From positions 1-64,000 of the forward strand of contig PHCV01000003.1 of assembly GCA_002842395.1 (NCBI GenBank): DNA of 64,000 nt. The letters are read 5' to 3'. The notes beneath the pieces are model-generated. The model had not been told where the DNA came from. It saw nothing but the letters and a program-made list of their open reading frames with translations, and ran no database searches. Numbering within the stretch: position 1 is the stretch's first letter; the number at the start of each line of letters is the position of its first letter. Position numbers and translations under genes: made by a program. Positions 21,035 to 33,036 of the stretch are shown piece after piece. Source of the stretch: Betaproteobacteria bacterium HGW-Betaproteobacteria-11. GTDB lineage: Bacteria > Pseudomonadota > Gammaproteobacteria > Burkholderiales > Rhodocyclaceae.

Positions 21035-21060
21035 AAACTCGGTGCTGGCGGTACGGCGGG
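21035..21060 (+). repeat. Dispersed repeat, variant copy after hldC
   Basis: 20 of 25 positions match the consensus, with the AAACTCGG opening of the variant group. It lies between the convergent hldC and TAXI genes. Confidence 0.6.
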
Positions 21061-21093
21061 AAAGCGCGGCGGGGAAGCAACCCGCTATCCCGC

Positions 21094-22422
21094 TCACTCG
21101 GCCGTGTGCTTGAGGATGGTCTCCCGCACCAGGCCGATGTGCTGGCGCAAGGTGTAGAGCATGTCGGCAAAAGCCAGCGGGGTGCGGATGTGGTTGGCAT
21201 CGCATTCGATCTGTTCGAGTTTCTGCAGCCATTCCTCGCGGCCGTGCTGTGACGGATTTTCCTCGACCTCGCTCTCGAGGAACTTCAGCTCGCCATAGCG
21301 CCGGTAAATGCGCGAACGCACCCGCCAGCCATAAAAGCTGGGCGCAAACCGGAACAGCGGATAGAGCACGGCGAGCAGGGGCACCAGCAGAAGCACCAGG
21401 CGATCGACCCAGATCGCCGCCCAGAACGGCAGATAGCGTTGCAGGAACGGCTTGCCCGATCTGTAGTAGCGTTCGGCTTCGAGCGCGAGCGGAAAATCGC
21501 CGTGACTGACACGCGGAAATTCGCCCGGTTTCTGGAACACGCCCGGCTCGCCATGGACTTCGTGCGCCGCCTGCAAGAGCAGCCAGATCAATGCCGGATG
21601 GGTATCCTCGCGGGCCAGCAGGGTGGCCGTGGTGGCGACCAGGTGGATGTCCCGCGCCGGAATCTCCCGCCCCAGATCGATCGCCCCGCGTGGCAAAACC
21701 AGCGGTGTCAGGTAGGGAAAGCGTCGCGCGTAGGCCTCGGCATGCACCATATCCATCAGCCGCACACCCGGTGCATAGAGCAGCGCCCAGACCAGCGCCG
21801 ACTGGGTCGGACCGACGACCACCACGGCGTCCACTTCGCCCTTTTGCAGTTGGTCGACCAGCCCGAAGTCGCCCGCCTCGACGAGGTGGGTGTTGCTCGC
21901 ATCAAGCCCGTTGGCGGCCAGCAGTTCCTGGGCAAGGTAATGCGTGCCGCTGCCCGGCTCGCCGATCGCCACCCGCCGCCCCCTGAGGTCGAGAATCCGC
22001 TCGCCACCCCTGACCGCGCCCTGGCGGTAGAACACCCACAGCGGCTCGTAGTACAGGTCGCCCAGCGAGACCAGCCGGTCGCCCGCCTGGGGTCGCGCAG
22101 CGCCCCCCTGAATGAAGACAGCATCAAGAGTGACGGCGGGATCGCGCAGACGTTGCAGGTTTTCCAGCGAGCCGGCCGAAGCCTGCGTCTCGAGGCGAAT
22201 CCCGTAGCGGGCAAGAACGTCGGTGTACAGCGCGCCGAAGCGCTGGTAGGCGCCGCCCTCGCTGCCGGTGCCCAGCAACACCCGGGTCGGCGGCGCCGGC
22301 TTGATGAATTGCGCCGCCAGCCAGAAGGCCAGGATGACCAGCAGCAACGAGGGCAAGGCGACGAAGAACACGTCGCGCCAGGAAACCAGTCGCATCCGCT
22401 CAGCCATTGCACGCAGGGTCAT
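21094..22422 (-). CDS. TAXI-family solute-binding protein with two membrane anchors
   Basis: 442 residues. An N-terminal membrane segment (about 20-40) anchors a periplasmic binding domain of the TAXI type: LLGTGSEGGAYQRFGALYTDVLARYGI, QASAGSLENLQRLRDP, VDAVVVVGPT. A second membrane segment (YLPFWAAIWVDRLVLLLVPLL, about 335-355) is followed by a short cytoplasmic tail of charged helices. TAXI proteins normally feed a TRAP permease, but no dctQ/dctM-like gene is near. The C-terminal membrane-plus-tail extension is typical of a betaproteobacterial subgroup of unknown role. The start may be MAERM (residue 6). Confidence 0.82.
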   Translation of the reverse strand: MTLRAMAERMRLVSWRDVFFVALPSLLLVILAFWLAAQFIKPAPPTRVLLGTGSEGGAYQRFGALYTDVLARYGIRLETQASAGSLENLQRLRDPAVTLDAVFIQGGAARPQAGDRLVSLGDLYYEPLWVFYRQGAVRGGERILDLRGRRVAIGEPGSGTHYLAQELLAANGLDASNTHLVEAGDFGLVDQLQKGEVDAVVVVGPTQSALVWALLYAPGVRLMDMVHAEAYARRFPYLTPLVLPRGAIDLGREIPARDIHLVATTATLLAREDTHPALIWLLLQAAHEVHGEPGVFQKPGEFPRVSHGDFPLALEAERYYRSGKPFLQRYLPFWAAIWVDRLVLLLVPLLAVLYPLFRFAPSFYGWRVRSRIYRRYGELKFLESEVEENPSQHGREEWLQKLEQIECDANHIRTPLAFADMLYTLRQHIGLVRETILKHTAE

Positions 22423-22445
22423 GGCCGCTCACGCCGAGTCCGGTT

Positions 22446-22898
22446 TCAGAAGGGAATGTCATCCTCGAAATCGTTGAATCCGCCACCCGCCGGAGCGGTG
22501 GCGGCGGCCGCCTGTGTCGATGTCGCCGGGGCCGCACTTTCGCGTGGCGGCGCATCGCTCATGCCCTGGCGCGAGCCGAGCATCTGCATGGTGTCGGCGA
22601 CGATCTCGGTGGTGTAGTTGGTATGGCCGTCCTTTTCCCACTTGCGGGTTTTCAGGCTGCCTTCGATGTATACCTGCGAGCCTTTTTTCAGGTACTGCGC
22701 GGCGATCTCGGCCAGGCGGCGGAAAAACACCACCCGATGCCATTCGGTGGCTTCCTTTTTCTCGCCGCTGGTCTTGTCCTTCCAGGTATCCGTGGTCGCC
22801 AGCGTGATGTTGGTCACCGCCTCGCCGCTGGGCATGTAGCGCGTTTCGGGGTCTTTGCCGAGATTGCCGACCAGAATGACTTTATTGACGGATGCCAT
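22446..22898 (-). CDS. ssb: Single-stranded DNA-binding protein
   Basis: 150 residues. The OB fold (about 1-110) opens [21 protein letters not shown] and includes [34 protein letters not shown] flexible Ala/Pro/Gly linker leads to the acidic tip FEDDIPF, which recruits replication and repair enzymes. A GAGGAGA ribosome site precedes it, 11 bases after the MFS gene. The uvrA next to the MFS gene echoes the ssb-uvrA pairing known from E. coli. Confidence 0.97.
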   Translation of the reverse strand: MASVNKVILVGNLGKDPETRYMPSGEAVTNITLATTDTWKDKTSGEKKEATEWHRVVFFRRLAEIAAQYLKKGSQVYIEGSLKTRKWEKDGHTNYTTEIVADTMQMLGSRQGMSDAPPRESAAPATSTQAAAATAPAGGGFNDFEDDIPF

Positions 22899-22909
22899 GT
22901 GTTTTCTCC

Positions 22910-24145
22910 TCAGGATTTGGTTTCAAGTATGCCATGTCCATCCCTCGTCGGGGATGCGGCAGGGCGCGTGCGAATCGGCTGCATGCTGGCCGCCGCCAGC
23001 AGCCACAGGGTGGTCATGCCGGCGGCAAAAGCGAACACGGCAACCGGGCCGAAGTGCTTGGCCAGAAAGCCGCCCAGCGCACCGCCGCAGAACAGGCCGA
23101 GTGCCTGGGTGGTGTTGTATACGCCGAGCGCGGCGCCCTTGGCGCGCGGCGGCGCGACCCGCGAAATCAGCGAGGGCAGCATGGCCTCGAGGATGTTGAA
23201 GGCGACGAAAAAGCTCACCAGCCCGCCGGCGACGAAGGCGAAGTGTTCGCCTTCCAGCGACAGGGTGAGCAAGGTCAACAGCAGCAGCCCGATGGCGGCG
23301 ACGAACACCTGGCGTAGCTTCTGCCGCTTTTCGGCATAGATGATGGCCGGCACCATGAGCACGAACGAGGCCAGCACCGCCGGCAGATAGACCTTCCAGT
23401 GCGCGGCCAGCGGCAGGTTGCCACCGGACACGAGCAGGCCGGGAACGACGACGAAAAGCATCATCTGGCTCATGTGCAGGGTAAAAATGCCGAGGTTGAG
23501 GCGCAGTAGCTGGGAATCGGTGAGCACCTCGCGAAACGGCACGCGCGGGCCGGGATGCGGCGGCGGTGGATTGGGCACGCCGCGGCTCACCAGCGCGATG
23601 GCGGCAAGGGCGAGGAAACCCGTCAGCCAGAAAATTCCGCTCATGCCGATCGCCGCGTAGAGCATCGGCGCCACCACCAGCGAGATGGCGAAGACGAGAC
23701 CGATCGAGGAACCGATCATCGCCATCACCTTGGTCCGGTGCTCCTCGCGGGTCAGGTCGGCGGCGAGCGCGGTGACCGCGGCGGAAATCGCCCCGGCGCC
23801 CTGGATCACTCGCCCGGCGATGACCCAGTGGATATCGTCGGCCAGCGCCGCAACCGCTGCGCCGAACGCGAAGAGCAGCAGTCCGGCGACGATCACCGGC
23901 TTGCGGCCGAATCTGTCCGAGGCCATGCCGAAGGGAATCTGGAACAGCGCCTGGGTCAGGCCATAGGCGCCAAGCGCGAGGCCGACCAGCGTCAGGTTGT
24001 CGCCGCCGGCCAGCCCTTGGGCATAAATGGCGAAGACCGGCAGGATCAGGAACATGCCCAGCATGCGCAGGGCAAAGACCGCCGCCAGCGAGGCGCCGGC
24101 GCGTTTTTCCTCGCGGCTCATGGACTCTGTGGCAGGCGAACGCAT
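22910..24145 (-). CDS. Major facilitator superfamily transporter
   Basis: 411 residues if it starts at ATG 24145; ATG 24121 (MSREEKRAG) is an equally plausible start. Twelve hydrophobic segments are visible. The cytoplasmic signature of the drug:H+ antiporter type appears as [17 protein letters not shown] after helix 2, and [27 protein letters not shown] follows helix 4. Homologues of this type sit next to uvrA and ssb in many betaproteobacteria. The substrate cannot be read from sequence. It is divergent from uvrA. Confidence 0.88.
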   Translation of the reverse strand: MRSPATESMSREEKRAGASLAAVFALRMLGMFLILPVFAIYAQGLAGGDNLTLVGLALGAYGLTQALFQIPFGMASDRFGRKPVIVAGLLLFAFGAAVAALADDIHWVIAGRVIQGAGAISAAVTALAADLTREEHRTKVMAMIGSSIGLVFAISLVVAPMLYAAIGMSGIFWLTGFLALAAIALVSRGVPNPPPPHPGPRVPFREVLTDSQLLRLNLGIFTLHMSQMMLFVVVPGLLVSGGNLPLAAHWKVYLPAVLASFVLMVPAIIYAEKRQKLRQVFVAAIGLLLLTLLTLSLEGEHFAFVAGGLVSFFVAFNILEAMLPSLISRVAPPRAKGAALGVYNTTQALGLFCGGALGGFLAKHFGPVAVFAFAAGMTTLWLLAAASMQPIRTRPAASPTRDGHGILETKS

Positions 24146-24185
24146 GGTCTGCTGAAAATCGTGGAAATCGTGAATTGGGGCCGCG

Positions 24186-24193
24186 TATACTAG
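24186..24193. promoter_or_regulatory. Palindromic -10 region between the MFS gene and uvrA
   Basis: GTATACTA sits in the divergent spacer. It offers TATACT on the + strand towards uvrA and TAGTAT on the minus strand towards the MFS gene. No LexA box was recognised in the spacer by eye. Confidence 0.4.
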
Positions 24194-24242
24194 CAGTTCG
24201 CCACCGTCGATAACCCATTGTCTCATCACCCCAACGCCCTTC

Positions 24243-27142
<2,900 letters not shown>

Positions 27143-27146
<4 letters not shown>

Positions 27147-27505
27147 GCATCCCGGAAAATTTTGCCGAAGAAAGCGCAGATCTCGAACGCGAGATCGAGC
27201 GCAAGGGCGTCATCCTCGACATCGACTGGAACGACGACGCCCAGGTGCAGGCCCTCGCCCGGCAAGCCTTCCACTGCCACCTGGGAGCGACCGGCTGCGA
27301 CATCGATGATCCCGGGCAGCGCGCCCGCGTCGAGCTCTTCGCCATCGCGCAGCTGATGCTCGAAGTGATGACCAAGAGCGCCGACAACGGCCTGCAGGTT
27401 CATGGCGGCCCGGCCTGGAAAGCCTTTGCCCGCGCCCTGTGGCGCGAGAAGGAAGGGGCGAACGCCACTACCGCTGCACCTGCAGACAACCAACCCGAGA
27501 CCTGA
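27143..27505 (+). CDS. Conserved small protein of unknown function
   Basis: 120 residues, start overlapping the uvrA stop (ATGA). The sequence is acidic and soluble, with no signal peptide or membrane segment. An N-terminal charged helix ([21 protein letters not shown]) is followed by [27 protein letters not shown] and a disordered Thr/Ala/Pro tail. Two Cys and a His fall in the central block, but no known metal site is recognised. Tight coupling to uvrA and to the terC gene four bases downstream suggests cotranscription; I assign no function. Confidence 0.75.
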
Positions 27506-27509
27506 CTCA

Positions 27510-28487
27510 ATGCAATCTATCGGCAATCCACTCGTCTGGAGCATCTTCATCGCCATCGTCCTCGCCATGCTGGCGATCGACCTGTTCATCGTCGGCGGCG
27601 GCAAGGAACATCGCGTCTCGTTCAAGGAATCCGCGACCTGGACGCTGGTCTGGATCGGCGTCTCCCTGCTGTTCGCCGTCGGCCTCTGGTTCTGGCTGGC
27701 GAACACGCAGGGAACGGCGATTGCCTCGGCCAAGGTCATCGAATACCTCACCGGCTACCTGCTGGAAAAATCGCTGGCGATCGACAACCTGTTCGTCTGG
27801 CTGATGATCTTCGGCCACTTCGGCGTGCCCGCCACGCTGCAAAAGCGCGTGCTGGTCTATGGCATCTTCGGCGCGCTGATCCTGCGCACGATCATGATCC
27901 TGCTCGGTGCGGCGCTGATTGCCCGCTTCCACTGGGTGCTCTATCTGTTCGGCGCCTTCCTGCTCTATACCGGCGTCAAGATGGCCTGGTTCAGCGAGGA
28001 AGAACCCGACCTCGAGAACAACGCCCTGATCCTCTGGCTACGCCGCCATGTCCGCATCACCCCGGCACTGGTCGGCGAACGCTTCTTCGTCTGGCTCGAT
28101 GAAAACGGCCAGCGAGTGCGCCATGCCACGCCCTTGCTGCTGGTGCTGGTGCTGGTCGAGTTCTCCGACATCGTTTTCGCCGTCGACTCGATCCCGGCGG
28201 TGTTCGCCGTCACCACCGACCCCTTCATCGTCCTCACCTCCAACATCTTCGCCATCCTCGGCCTGCGCGCGATGTACTTCATGCTGGCCGGCATGGCCGA
28301 CCGCTTCGCCCTGCTCAAGTTCGGCCTCGCCGCCGTGCTGATCTTCGTCGGCGTCAAGATGCTGCTGATGGATATCTATTCCATCCCGACGGGATTTTCG
28401 CTGGCCGTGATCGTTACTTTCATCGGAATTTCAGTGTGGCTTTCGCTGCGCCACGCGCGCGACAAATCCGCCCATCCCGGAAAATAA
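27510..28487 (+). CDS. alx: TerC/Alx-family membrane protein (probable Mn2+ exporter)
   Basis: 325 residues from ATG 27510. About nine hydrophobic segments carry the TerC family signatures: AIDLFIVGGGKEHRVSFKES, TGYLLEKSLAIDNLFVWLMIF, GIFGALILRT, LLLVLVLVEFSDIVFAVDSIPAVFAVT, and FAILGLRAMYFML. The paired acidic residues in these membrane segments match those of E. coli Alx, for which Mn2+ export has been shown; tellurite resistance is the older family label. No yybP-ykoY riboswitch is visible because the gene follows its neighbour by four bases. Confidence 0.9.
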   Translation: MQSIGNPLVWSIFIAIVLAMLAIDLFIVGGGKEHRVSFKESATWTLVWIGVSLLFAVGLWFWLANTQGTAIASAKVIEYLTGYLLEKSLAIDNLFVWLMIFGHFGVPATLQKRVLVYGIFGALILRTIMILLGAALIARFHWVLYLFGAFLLYTGVKMAWFSEEEPDLENNALILWLRRHVRITPALVGERFFVWLDENGQRVRHATPLLLVLVLVEFSDIVFAVDSIPAVFAVTTDPFIVLTSNIFAILGLRAMYFMLAGMADRFALLKFGLAAVLIFVGVKMLLMDIYSIPTGFSLAVIVTFIGISVWLSLRHARDKSAHPGK

Positions 28488-28503
28488 CTTCCCTTCCGCT
28501 CAT

Positions 28504-28528
28504 TCGCCGTCTCGCCAGCGCCGACTTT
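28504..28528 (-). repeat. Dispersed 25-bp repeat, reference copy between alx and pntB
   Basis: Identical over all 25 bases to the copy at 41877-41901, in the opposite orientation. It lies between convergent genes. Confidence 0.9.
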
Positions 28529-28544
28529 AGGTGCAGCCGACCTT

Positions 28545-29915
28545 TCAGCCGGCCAGAGTCTTGATCTCGGCGATCACCCCGGCGATGGCCTGCTGCGCGC
28601 TACCATAGAGCAGGCGCGTATTTTCGCCATAGAACAGGGTATTCTCGATGCCGGAATAACCGGCGCCCTTGCCGCGTTTGTTCACGATCACGTTCTGCGC
28701 CTGATCGACATTGAGGATCGGCATGCCGTAGAGCGGGCTCGATTTATCGGTGCGCGCGGCGGGGTTGACGACGTCATTGGCGCCGATCACCAGCGCCACG
28801 TCGGCGGTGGCGAATTCGCCATTGATCTCTTCCAGATCGAAGATCAGTTCATACGGCACGCCGGCTTCGGCCAGCAGCACGTTCATGTGTCCGGGCATCC
28901 GCCCGGCCACCGGATGGATGGCGAATTTCACCTCGATCCCGGCCTCCTGCAGCAGCCGCGCCATTTCCCATACCTTGTGCTGGGCGCCGGCCACCGCCAT
29001 GCCGTACCCGGGGACGATGATCACCTTCTGCGCGAAACGCATCATCGCCGCGGCATCCATCGCGCTGGCTTCCTTCATCGTTCCGATGGGCGCCTCGCCC
29101 GCCTGCGCCGCGCCGCTGATCGGCGTGAAGATGACATTGGCAATCGGCCGGTTCATCGCCTTGGCCATCAGTTGCGTCAGCAACGTGCCCGAGGCGCCGA
29201 CCACGATGCCGGCGATGACCAGCGCCGGATTGCCCAGCACATAGCCTTCGAAACCGACGGCCAGGCCGGTGAAGGCATTGAGCAGCGAAATCACCACCGG
29301 CATGTCGGCGCCGCCGATCGGACTGGTGAGCACCACGCCCAGTACCAGCGAGAGCACGAAAAAGAGGGCGAGATCGCGGCCGAGCGGAAACGGACCGGCG
29401 ACGAGCTTCACCGCCAGGCCGAGCACCGCCAGCGCCAGCACCAGATTCACCGCATTCTGCGCCGGCAGGCGATGCGCCTTCTTCATGATTCCCTGCAGTT
29501 TGGCGAAGGCCACGCAGGAGCCGGAGAACGCCACCGAACCAATCAGGGCGCCGAGCACAGCGAGCAGGGTAACGGTGAAGCCCTGTACATGGCCGCGAGA
29601 AAATTCGAGCGCCGCGATCGCCGCCGCCGCGCCGCCGCCCATGCCGTTGTAGATCGCCACCATCTGCGGCATGTCGGTCATCTTGACGACGCGACCGAGA
29701 TATCCCGCGAGCCCGCCGCCGAGGGCCATGGCCAGGATCATCAGGGCGAAGCTCTGCATCCCCGGCGTGGCGAAGGTGACCAGGGTGGCGAGCAGCATGC
29801 CGGCCCCGGCCCACTGGATGCCGCGCCGCGCGGTGACCGGCGAGGACATCGCCTTGAGGCCAAGGATGAAGAGGATGGCGGCGGCGAAATAGCTGGCCTG
29901 GATGAGCGGCATCAT
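28545..29915 (-). CDS. pntB: NAD(P) transhydrogenase subunit beta
   Basis: 456 residues. An N-terminal membrane part (about nine helices) forms the proton channel. The C-terminal dIII domain binds NADP(H): IVPGYGMAVAGAQHKVWEMARLL (dinucleotide loop), HPVAGRMPGHMNVLLAEAGVPYE, VIGANDVVNPAA and NKRGKGAGYSGIENTLFY. With PntAA and PntAB it couples proton entry to hydride transfer from NADH to NADP+. Its start overlaps the pntAB stop. Confidence 0.96.
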   Translation of the reverse strand: MMPLIQASYFAAAILFILGLKAMSSPVTARRGIQWAGAGMLLATLVTFATPGMQSFALMILAMALGGGLAGYLGRVVKMTDMPQMVAIYNGMGGGAAAAIAALEFSRGHVQGFTVTLLAVLGALIGSVAFSGSCVAFAKLQGIMKKAHRLPAQNAVNLVLALAVLGLAVKLVAGPFPLGRDLALFFVLSLVLGVVLTSPIGGADMPVVISLLNAFTGLAVGFEGYVLGNPALVIAGIVVGASGTLLTQLMAKAMNRPIANVIFTPISGAAQAGEAPIGTMKEASAMDAAAMMRFAQKVIIVPGYGMAVAGAQHKVWEMARLLQEAGIEVKFAIHPVAGRMPGHMNVLLAEAGVPYELIFDLEEINGEFATADVALVIGANDVVNPAARTDKSSPLYGMPILNVDQAQNVIVNKRGKGAGYSGIENTLFYGENTRLLYGSAQQAIAGVIAEIKTLAG

Positions 29916-30232
29916 TTCCCGCTCCCTTCCGCGGCGTCAGGCTTTTGCCGCGGCTTGAACATGGCCAGCATGCGTTCGGTCACCACATAGCCGCCGACGG
30001 CATTGGCCGCGCCGAGGAAGACGGCGAAGAAGCCGAGCGCCAGTTGCCAGGGCTGGTTGGTGTCGGCCGAACCCAGCGCCACCATGGCGCCGACCAGCAC
30101 CACGCCATGGATGAAGTTGGAACCGGACATCAGCGGCGTGTGCAGGATCACCGGCACCCGCGAAATCACCTCGTAGCCGGTGAAGGCGGCGAGCACGAAA
30201 AGATAGGCATACAGCAGCATCAGATTGTCCAT
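29912..30232 (-). CDS. pntAB: NAD(P) transhydrogenase subunit alpha-2 (membrane part)
   Basis: 106 residues from ATG 30232. It is the small membrane subunit found when the alpha polypeptide is split, as in Rhodospirillum rubrum. Motifs are FTGYEVISRVPVILHTPLMSGSNFIHGVVLVGAM and GGYVVTERMLAMF, with three to four hydrophobic segments. The longer in-frame extension to 30277 overlaps pntAA and has no good ribosome site. Confidence 0.94.
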   Translation of the reverse strand: MDNLMLLYAYLFVLAAFTGYEVISRVPVILHTPLMSGSNFIHGVVLVGAMVALGSADTNQPWQLALGFFAVFLGAANAVGGYVVTERMLAMFKPRQKPDAAEGSGK

Positions 30233-30245
30233 GGTCGCTCCGCGT

Positions 30246-31373
30246 TTACAAACCCAGCACGTTCCTGACGCCGGCATGGACCAGCTCGCCCTCGCGGGTG
30301 AGGCAGGCGCCGGCGACGATTTCGTCGTCCCAGTCCAGATTCAAGGCGCCCTCCCCGAGCCAGGGCGAGATGAAGTTAAAAAGATTCCTGGCGAACATCT
30401 CCGAGGCATGCACCGGCATCCTTGCCGGCAGATTGAGCGGGCCGATCAGGGTCACCCCGCCCATCTTCACCGTCTTGCCGGCCACCGTGCCGGCGCAGTT
30501 GCCGCCGCCTTCGGCCGCCATGTCCACCACCAGCGCGCCGTTTTTCATGCCACCGATCATCGCTTCGCTGACGATCAGCGGCGAGCGCCTGCCCGGAATC
30601 GCCGCCGTGGTGATCAGCACATCGGCATTGGCCACGGCGCGGCCGAGCTTCTCCGCCTGCTGCGCCTTTTCCTCCGCCGTCAGCTCGCGCGCGTAGCCGC
30701 CACTGCCCGCCGCACTGACTCCGGTATCGACGAACTTCGCGCCGAGCGATTCGATCTGCTCGCGGGTTTCCGGTCGCACGTCGTAGCCTTCGACGATCGC
30801 CCCCAGCCGTCGCGCGGTGGCGATCGCCTGCAGCCCGGCGACGCCGGCGCCGATCACCAGCACCCGCGCCGGACGGATGGTGCCGGCGGCATAGGTCAAC
30901 ATCGGAAAGAATTTCGGGCAGTGGCCGGCGGCGATCAGCACTGCCTGATAGCCCGCCACCGCCGCCTGCGAGGAGAGCGTGTCCATGCTCTGCGCCCGCG
31001 AGATGCGCGGAATCAGTTCGCTGGCAAAGGCGATGATCCGCCTTGTCCGCAAGATCTCGATCCGCTCGCGGCTGGCGTAAGGCGAGAGGCCGCCAAGCAG
31101 CACAGTGCCGGACGCCAGGCGCGCCAGGGTTTCCAGCGCCGGCGGCTGGATGCAGAGCAGCACCTGCGCCGCGGCAATCACCGTCTCGCCAGCGCCGACT
31201 TTTGCACCGGCGGCGAGGAAATCCTCGTCGCGCAGAGAACTGCCCTCGCCCGCGCCGGCCTCGATGCACAGCGCGATATCGAGCGCGTGGTATTTCTTCA
31301 CCACCTCCGGAACGACGGCGATCCGGGTCTCGCCCAGCGAAGTCTCGCGAAGAATGCCGATGGTCACTGCCAT
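30246..31373 (-). CDS. pntAA: NAD(P) transhydrogenase subunit alpha-1 (NAD-binding)
   Basis: 375 residues. The dI domain binds NAD(H): MAVTIGILRETSLGETRIAVVPE, ARVLVIGAGVAGLQAIATARRLGA (Rossmann loop), GYDVRPETREQIESLGAKFVD and TTAAIPGRRSPLIVSEAMI. At residues 58-64 the sequence KVGAGET is encoded by a copy of the dispersed repeat. It replaces the variable stretch that follows an AAGA motif in other family members without much length change. It is the first gene of the split pntAA-pntAB-pntB operon. Confidence 0.95.
   Translation of the reverse strand: MAVTIGILRETSLGETRIAVVPEVVKKYHALDIALCIEAGAGEGSSLRDEDFLAAGAKVGAGETVIAAAQVLLCIQPPALETLARLASGTVLLGGLSPYASRERIEILRTRRIIAFASELIPRISRAQSMDTLSSQAAVAGYQAVLIAAGHCPKFFPMLTYAAGTIRPARVLVIGAGVAGLQAIATARRLGAIVEGYDVRPETREQIESLGAKFVDTGVSAAGSGGYARELTAEEKAQQAEKLGRAVANADVLITTAAIPGRRSPLIVSEAMIGGMKNGALVVDMAAEGGGNCAGTVAGKTVKMGGVTLIGPLNLPARMPVHASEMFARNLFNFISPWLGEGALNLDWDDEIVAGACLTREGELVHAGVRNVLGL
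31178..31202 (-). repeat. Dispersed 25-bp repeat, copy inside pntAA
   Basis: 24 of 25 positions match the consensus. It is read in the same frame and orientation as the trpC copy, so both proteins contain KVGAGET. Confidence 0.85.
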
Positions 31374-31678
31374 AATCGTTCGTGCCCCATAACCTGTAAT
31401 CCGCTCATGATAGTAAAAACCTTTCCGCTTGGCTCGATGGTGTTCGCTTTGCTACACAGCGCGGCCGCTGTCCCGGCGACCTGGCAACCTTGCAGCAGCC
31501 TGACGCCGCAAGCGTTTCAACTGGAACCACGGGTTGCCGCAAGCCTCGGATGGGGACACCGGGATGACATCATGCAAGCACCATGCCTAGCCGGCGGCAC
31601 ATATAGCCTGCATTCTCCGGATAAAGATTCGCCCAGGGTTTTCGCTCAGCGCCGAAGGCTTGCGGCGGCCTCTTCACG
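31374..31678. other. Gene-poor spacer upstream of pntAA
   Basis: No intact gene is convincing. On the + strand an ATG at 31407 opens a frame with a signal-peptide-like start (MIVKTFPLGSMVFALLHSAAA) that runs to 31865. It has no ribosome site, and its second half is antisense to glcF, so I do not annotate it as a gene. Together with the regulator fragment just downstream, the spacer looks like decayed coding DNA. Confidence 0.4.
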
Positions 31679-31783
31679 ATGTTTGGCAATGTCACCCATG
31701 CCGCCCGCCTGGCACAACGCAACCGTACCGAGTTCTACAAGCTGCTGGCGCGCCATGATATCGATCCGGCGCATTACAAATAA
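31679..31783 (+). pseudogene. C-terminal remnant of an NtrC-family regulator (Fis-type HTH)
   Basis: 34 codons ending in TAA read MFGNVTHAARLAQRN, then RTEFYKLLARHDIDPAHYK. This is the Fis-like helix-turn-helix end of sigma-54-dependent response regulators of the GlrR/QseF group, where GN(V/F)TQAARLAxRNRTEFYxLL is typical. The receiver and AAA+ domains are missing; upstream bases in this frame do not continue the protein. The last ten bases overlap the end of glcF on the other strand. It looks like the stump of a gene lost by deletion. Confidence 0.7.
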
Positions 31784-33036
31784 ACAGCGAATCGTTCCAC
31801 ACGCTCCGCCAGCACTTCGACCCAATGCCGTACCGGCAAGCGGGTTCCGCCTTGCAGATGCGTGATGCAACCGACATTGGCGCTGACGATCAGCGCCGGT
31901 CCGCCAGCGCCGAGTTTGGCGAGCTTGTCCGCGCGCAGACGATTCGACCACTCGGGCTGCAACAGCGAATAGGTACCCGCCGAGCCGCAGCACAGATGGG
32001 CATCGGCAACCGGCACGAGCTCGAAGCCGGCAGCAACCAGCAGCGCCTCGACCTGACCGACGATCCGTTGGCCATGTTGCAGGGTGCAAGGGCTGTGAAA
32101 GGCGAGCCGGCGCGACCCGGCGGGTAGCGACGGCAGGGCGGCGAGCAATGGCAGGAGCCCGGCACTTTCGGCCGCCACCACTTCGCCGATGTCGCGGGCA
32201 AGCCCGGCGATGCGCGCGGCTTTCCCGGCATAGCGCGCATCCTCGCCGAGCAGGTGGCCATAATCCTTGACCTGTACCCCGCAGCCTGAAGCAGTGATGA
32301 CGATGGCTTCCGCCCCGGCCTCGATCCCCGGCCACCAGGCGTCGATGTTGCGCCGGGCGGCCTGCCGGGCGGCATCGGCGTCATCGAGATGCAGGGCGAG
32401 CGCGCCGCAGCAGCCGGCCTGTGGTGCGACATCGAGAGCGATGCCGAGCCGGTCGAGCAACGCCCGCGCGGCGGGCAGGGTGTCCGCCGTCAGGCTGGGC
32501 TGGACACAGCCCGCCAGGGCCAGCATGCGGCGCGGATGGGAGGAGCGCGCCGCTACGAATGACGAAGCCGCGACACGGGCGGGCGGCAGCTTCTCGCGCA
32601 GCAGCGGCAGCAGGGGCCGCAGGAGCCGCCCCAGGCCGAGTGCGATGGCAAAGCGCCGCGGCTGCGGCAGCACGGCGCGCAACAGCGCGCGCCGCAGGGC
32701 ATCCCGGCCGCGCCGCGGCTGCTGGGCGAGCACCGTGGCACGGCCGATGTCGAGCAATCGACCGTACTCCACGCCCGACGGACAGGTGGTCTCGCAGGCC
32801 CGGCAAGTCAGGCAGCGATCGAGATGCACGCGGTTTCTTTCGCTCGCCGGGGCGCCCTCCAGAACCTGCTTGATCTGATAAATCCGCCCGCGCGGACCGT
32901 CGAGCTCATCGCCGGTGAGCTGGTAGGTCGGGCAAGTGGCATTGCAAAACCCGCAATGCACGCAGCGCCTGAGAATGGCCTCGGCCTCGCGGCCGGAAGG
33001 CGTGCTGCGAATGAAATCGGCGAGATGGGTTTCCAT
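31774..33036 (-). CDS. glcF: Glycolate oxidase iron-sulfur subunit
   Basis: 420 residues from ATG 33036, overlapping the glcE stop. Two ferredoxin-type clusters are seen: CVHCGFCNATCPTY (Cys25, 28, 31, 35) and CLTCRACETTCPSG (Cys75, 78, 81, 85). Two CCG-type domains follow, with AGCCGALALHLDD and AHLCCGSAGTYSLLQPE. It carries electrons from the GlcD flavin to the quinone pool. Near the C-terminus KLGAGGPALIV is encoded over a variant copy of the dispersed repeat. Confidence 0.94.
   Translation of the reverse strand: METHLADFIRSTPSGREAEAILRRCVHCGFCNATCPTYQLTGDELDGPRGRIYQIKQVLEGAPASERNRVHLDRCLTCRACETTCPSGVEYGRLLDIGRATVLAQQPRRGRDALRRALLRAVLPQPRRFAIALGLGRLLRPLLPLLREKLPPARVAASSFVAARSSHPRRMLALAGCVQPSLTADTLPAARALLDRLGIALDVAPQAGCCGALALHLDDADAARQAARRNIDAWWPGIEAGAEAIVITASGCGVQVKDYGHLLGEDARYAGKAARIAGLARDIGEVVAAESAGLLPLLAALPSLPAGSRRLAFHSPCTLQHGQRIVGQVEALLVAAGFELVPVADAHLCCGSAGTYSLLQPEWSNRLRADKLAKLGAGGPALIVSANVGCITHLQGGTRLPVRHWVEVLAERVERFAVYL
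31894..31917 (-). repeat. Dispersed repeat, variant copy inside glcF
   Basis: 20 of 24 positions match the consensus, with the AAACTCGGCGCTGGCGG opening. Because it causes no obvious length change in GlcF, chance resemblance is possible. Confidence 0.5.

Noticed and set aside
31407..31865. A + strand frame with signal-like start (MIVKTFPLGSMVFAL)
   Set aside because: There is no ribosome site, it runs antisense into glcF, and it is out of frame with the regulator remnant it crosses.
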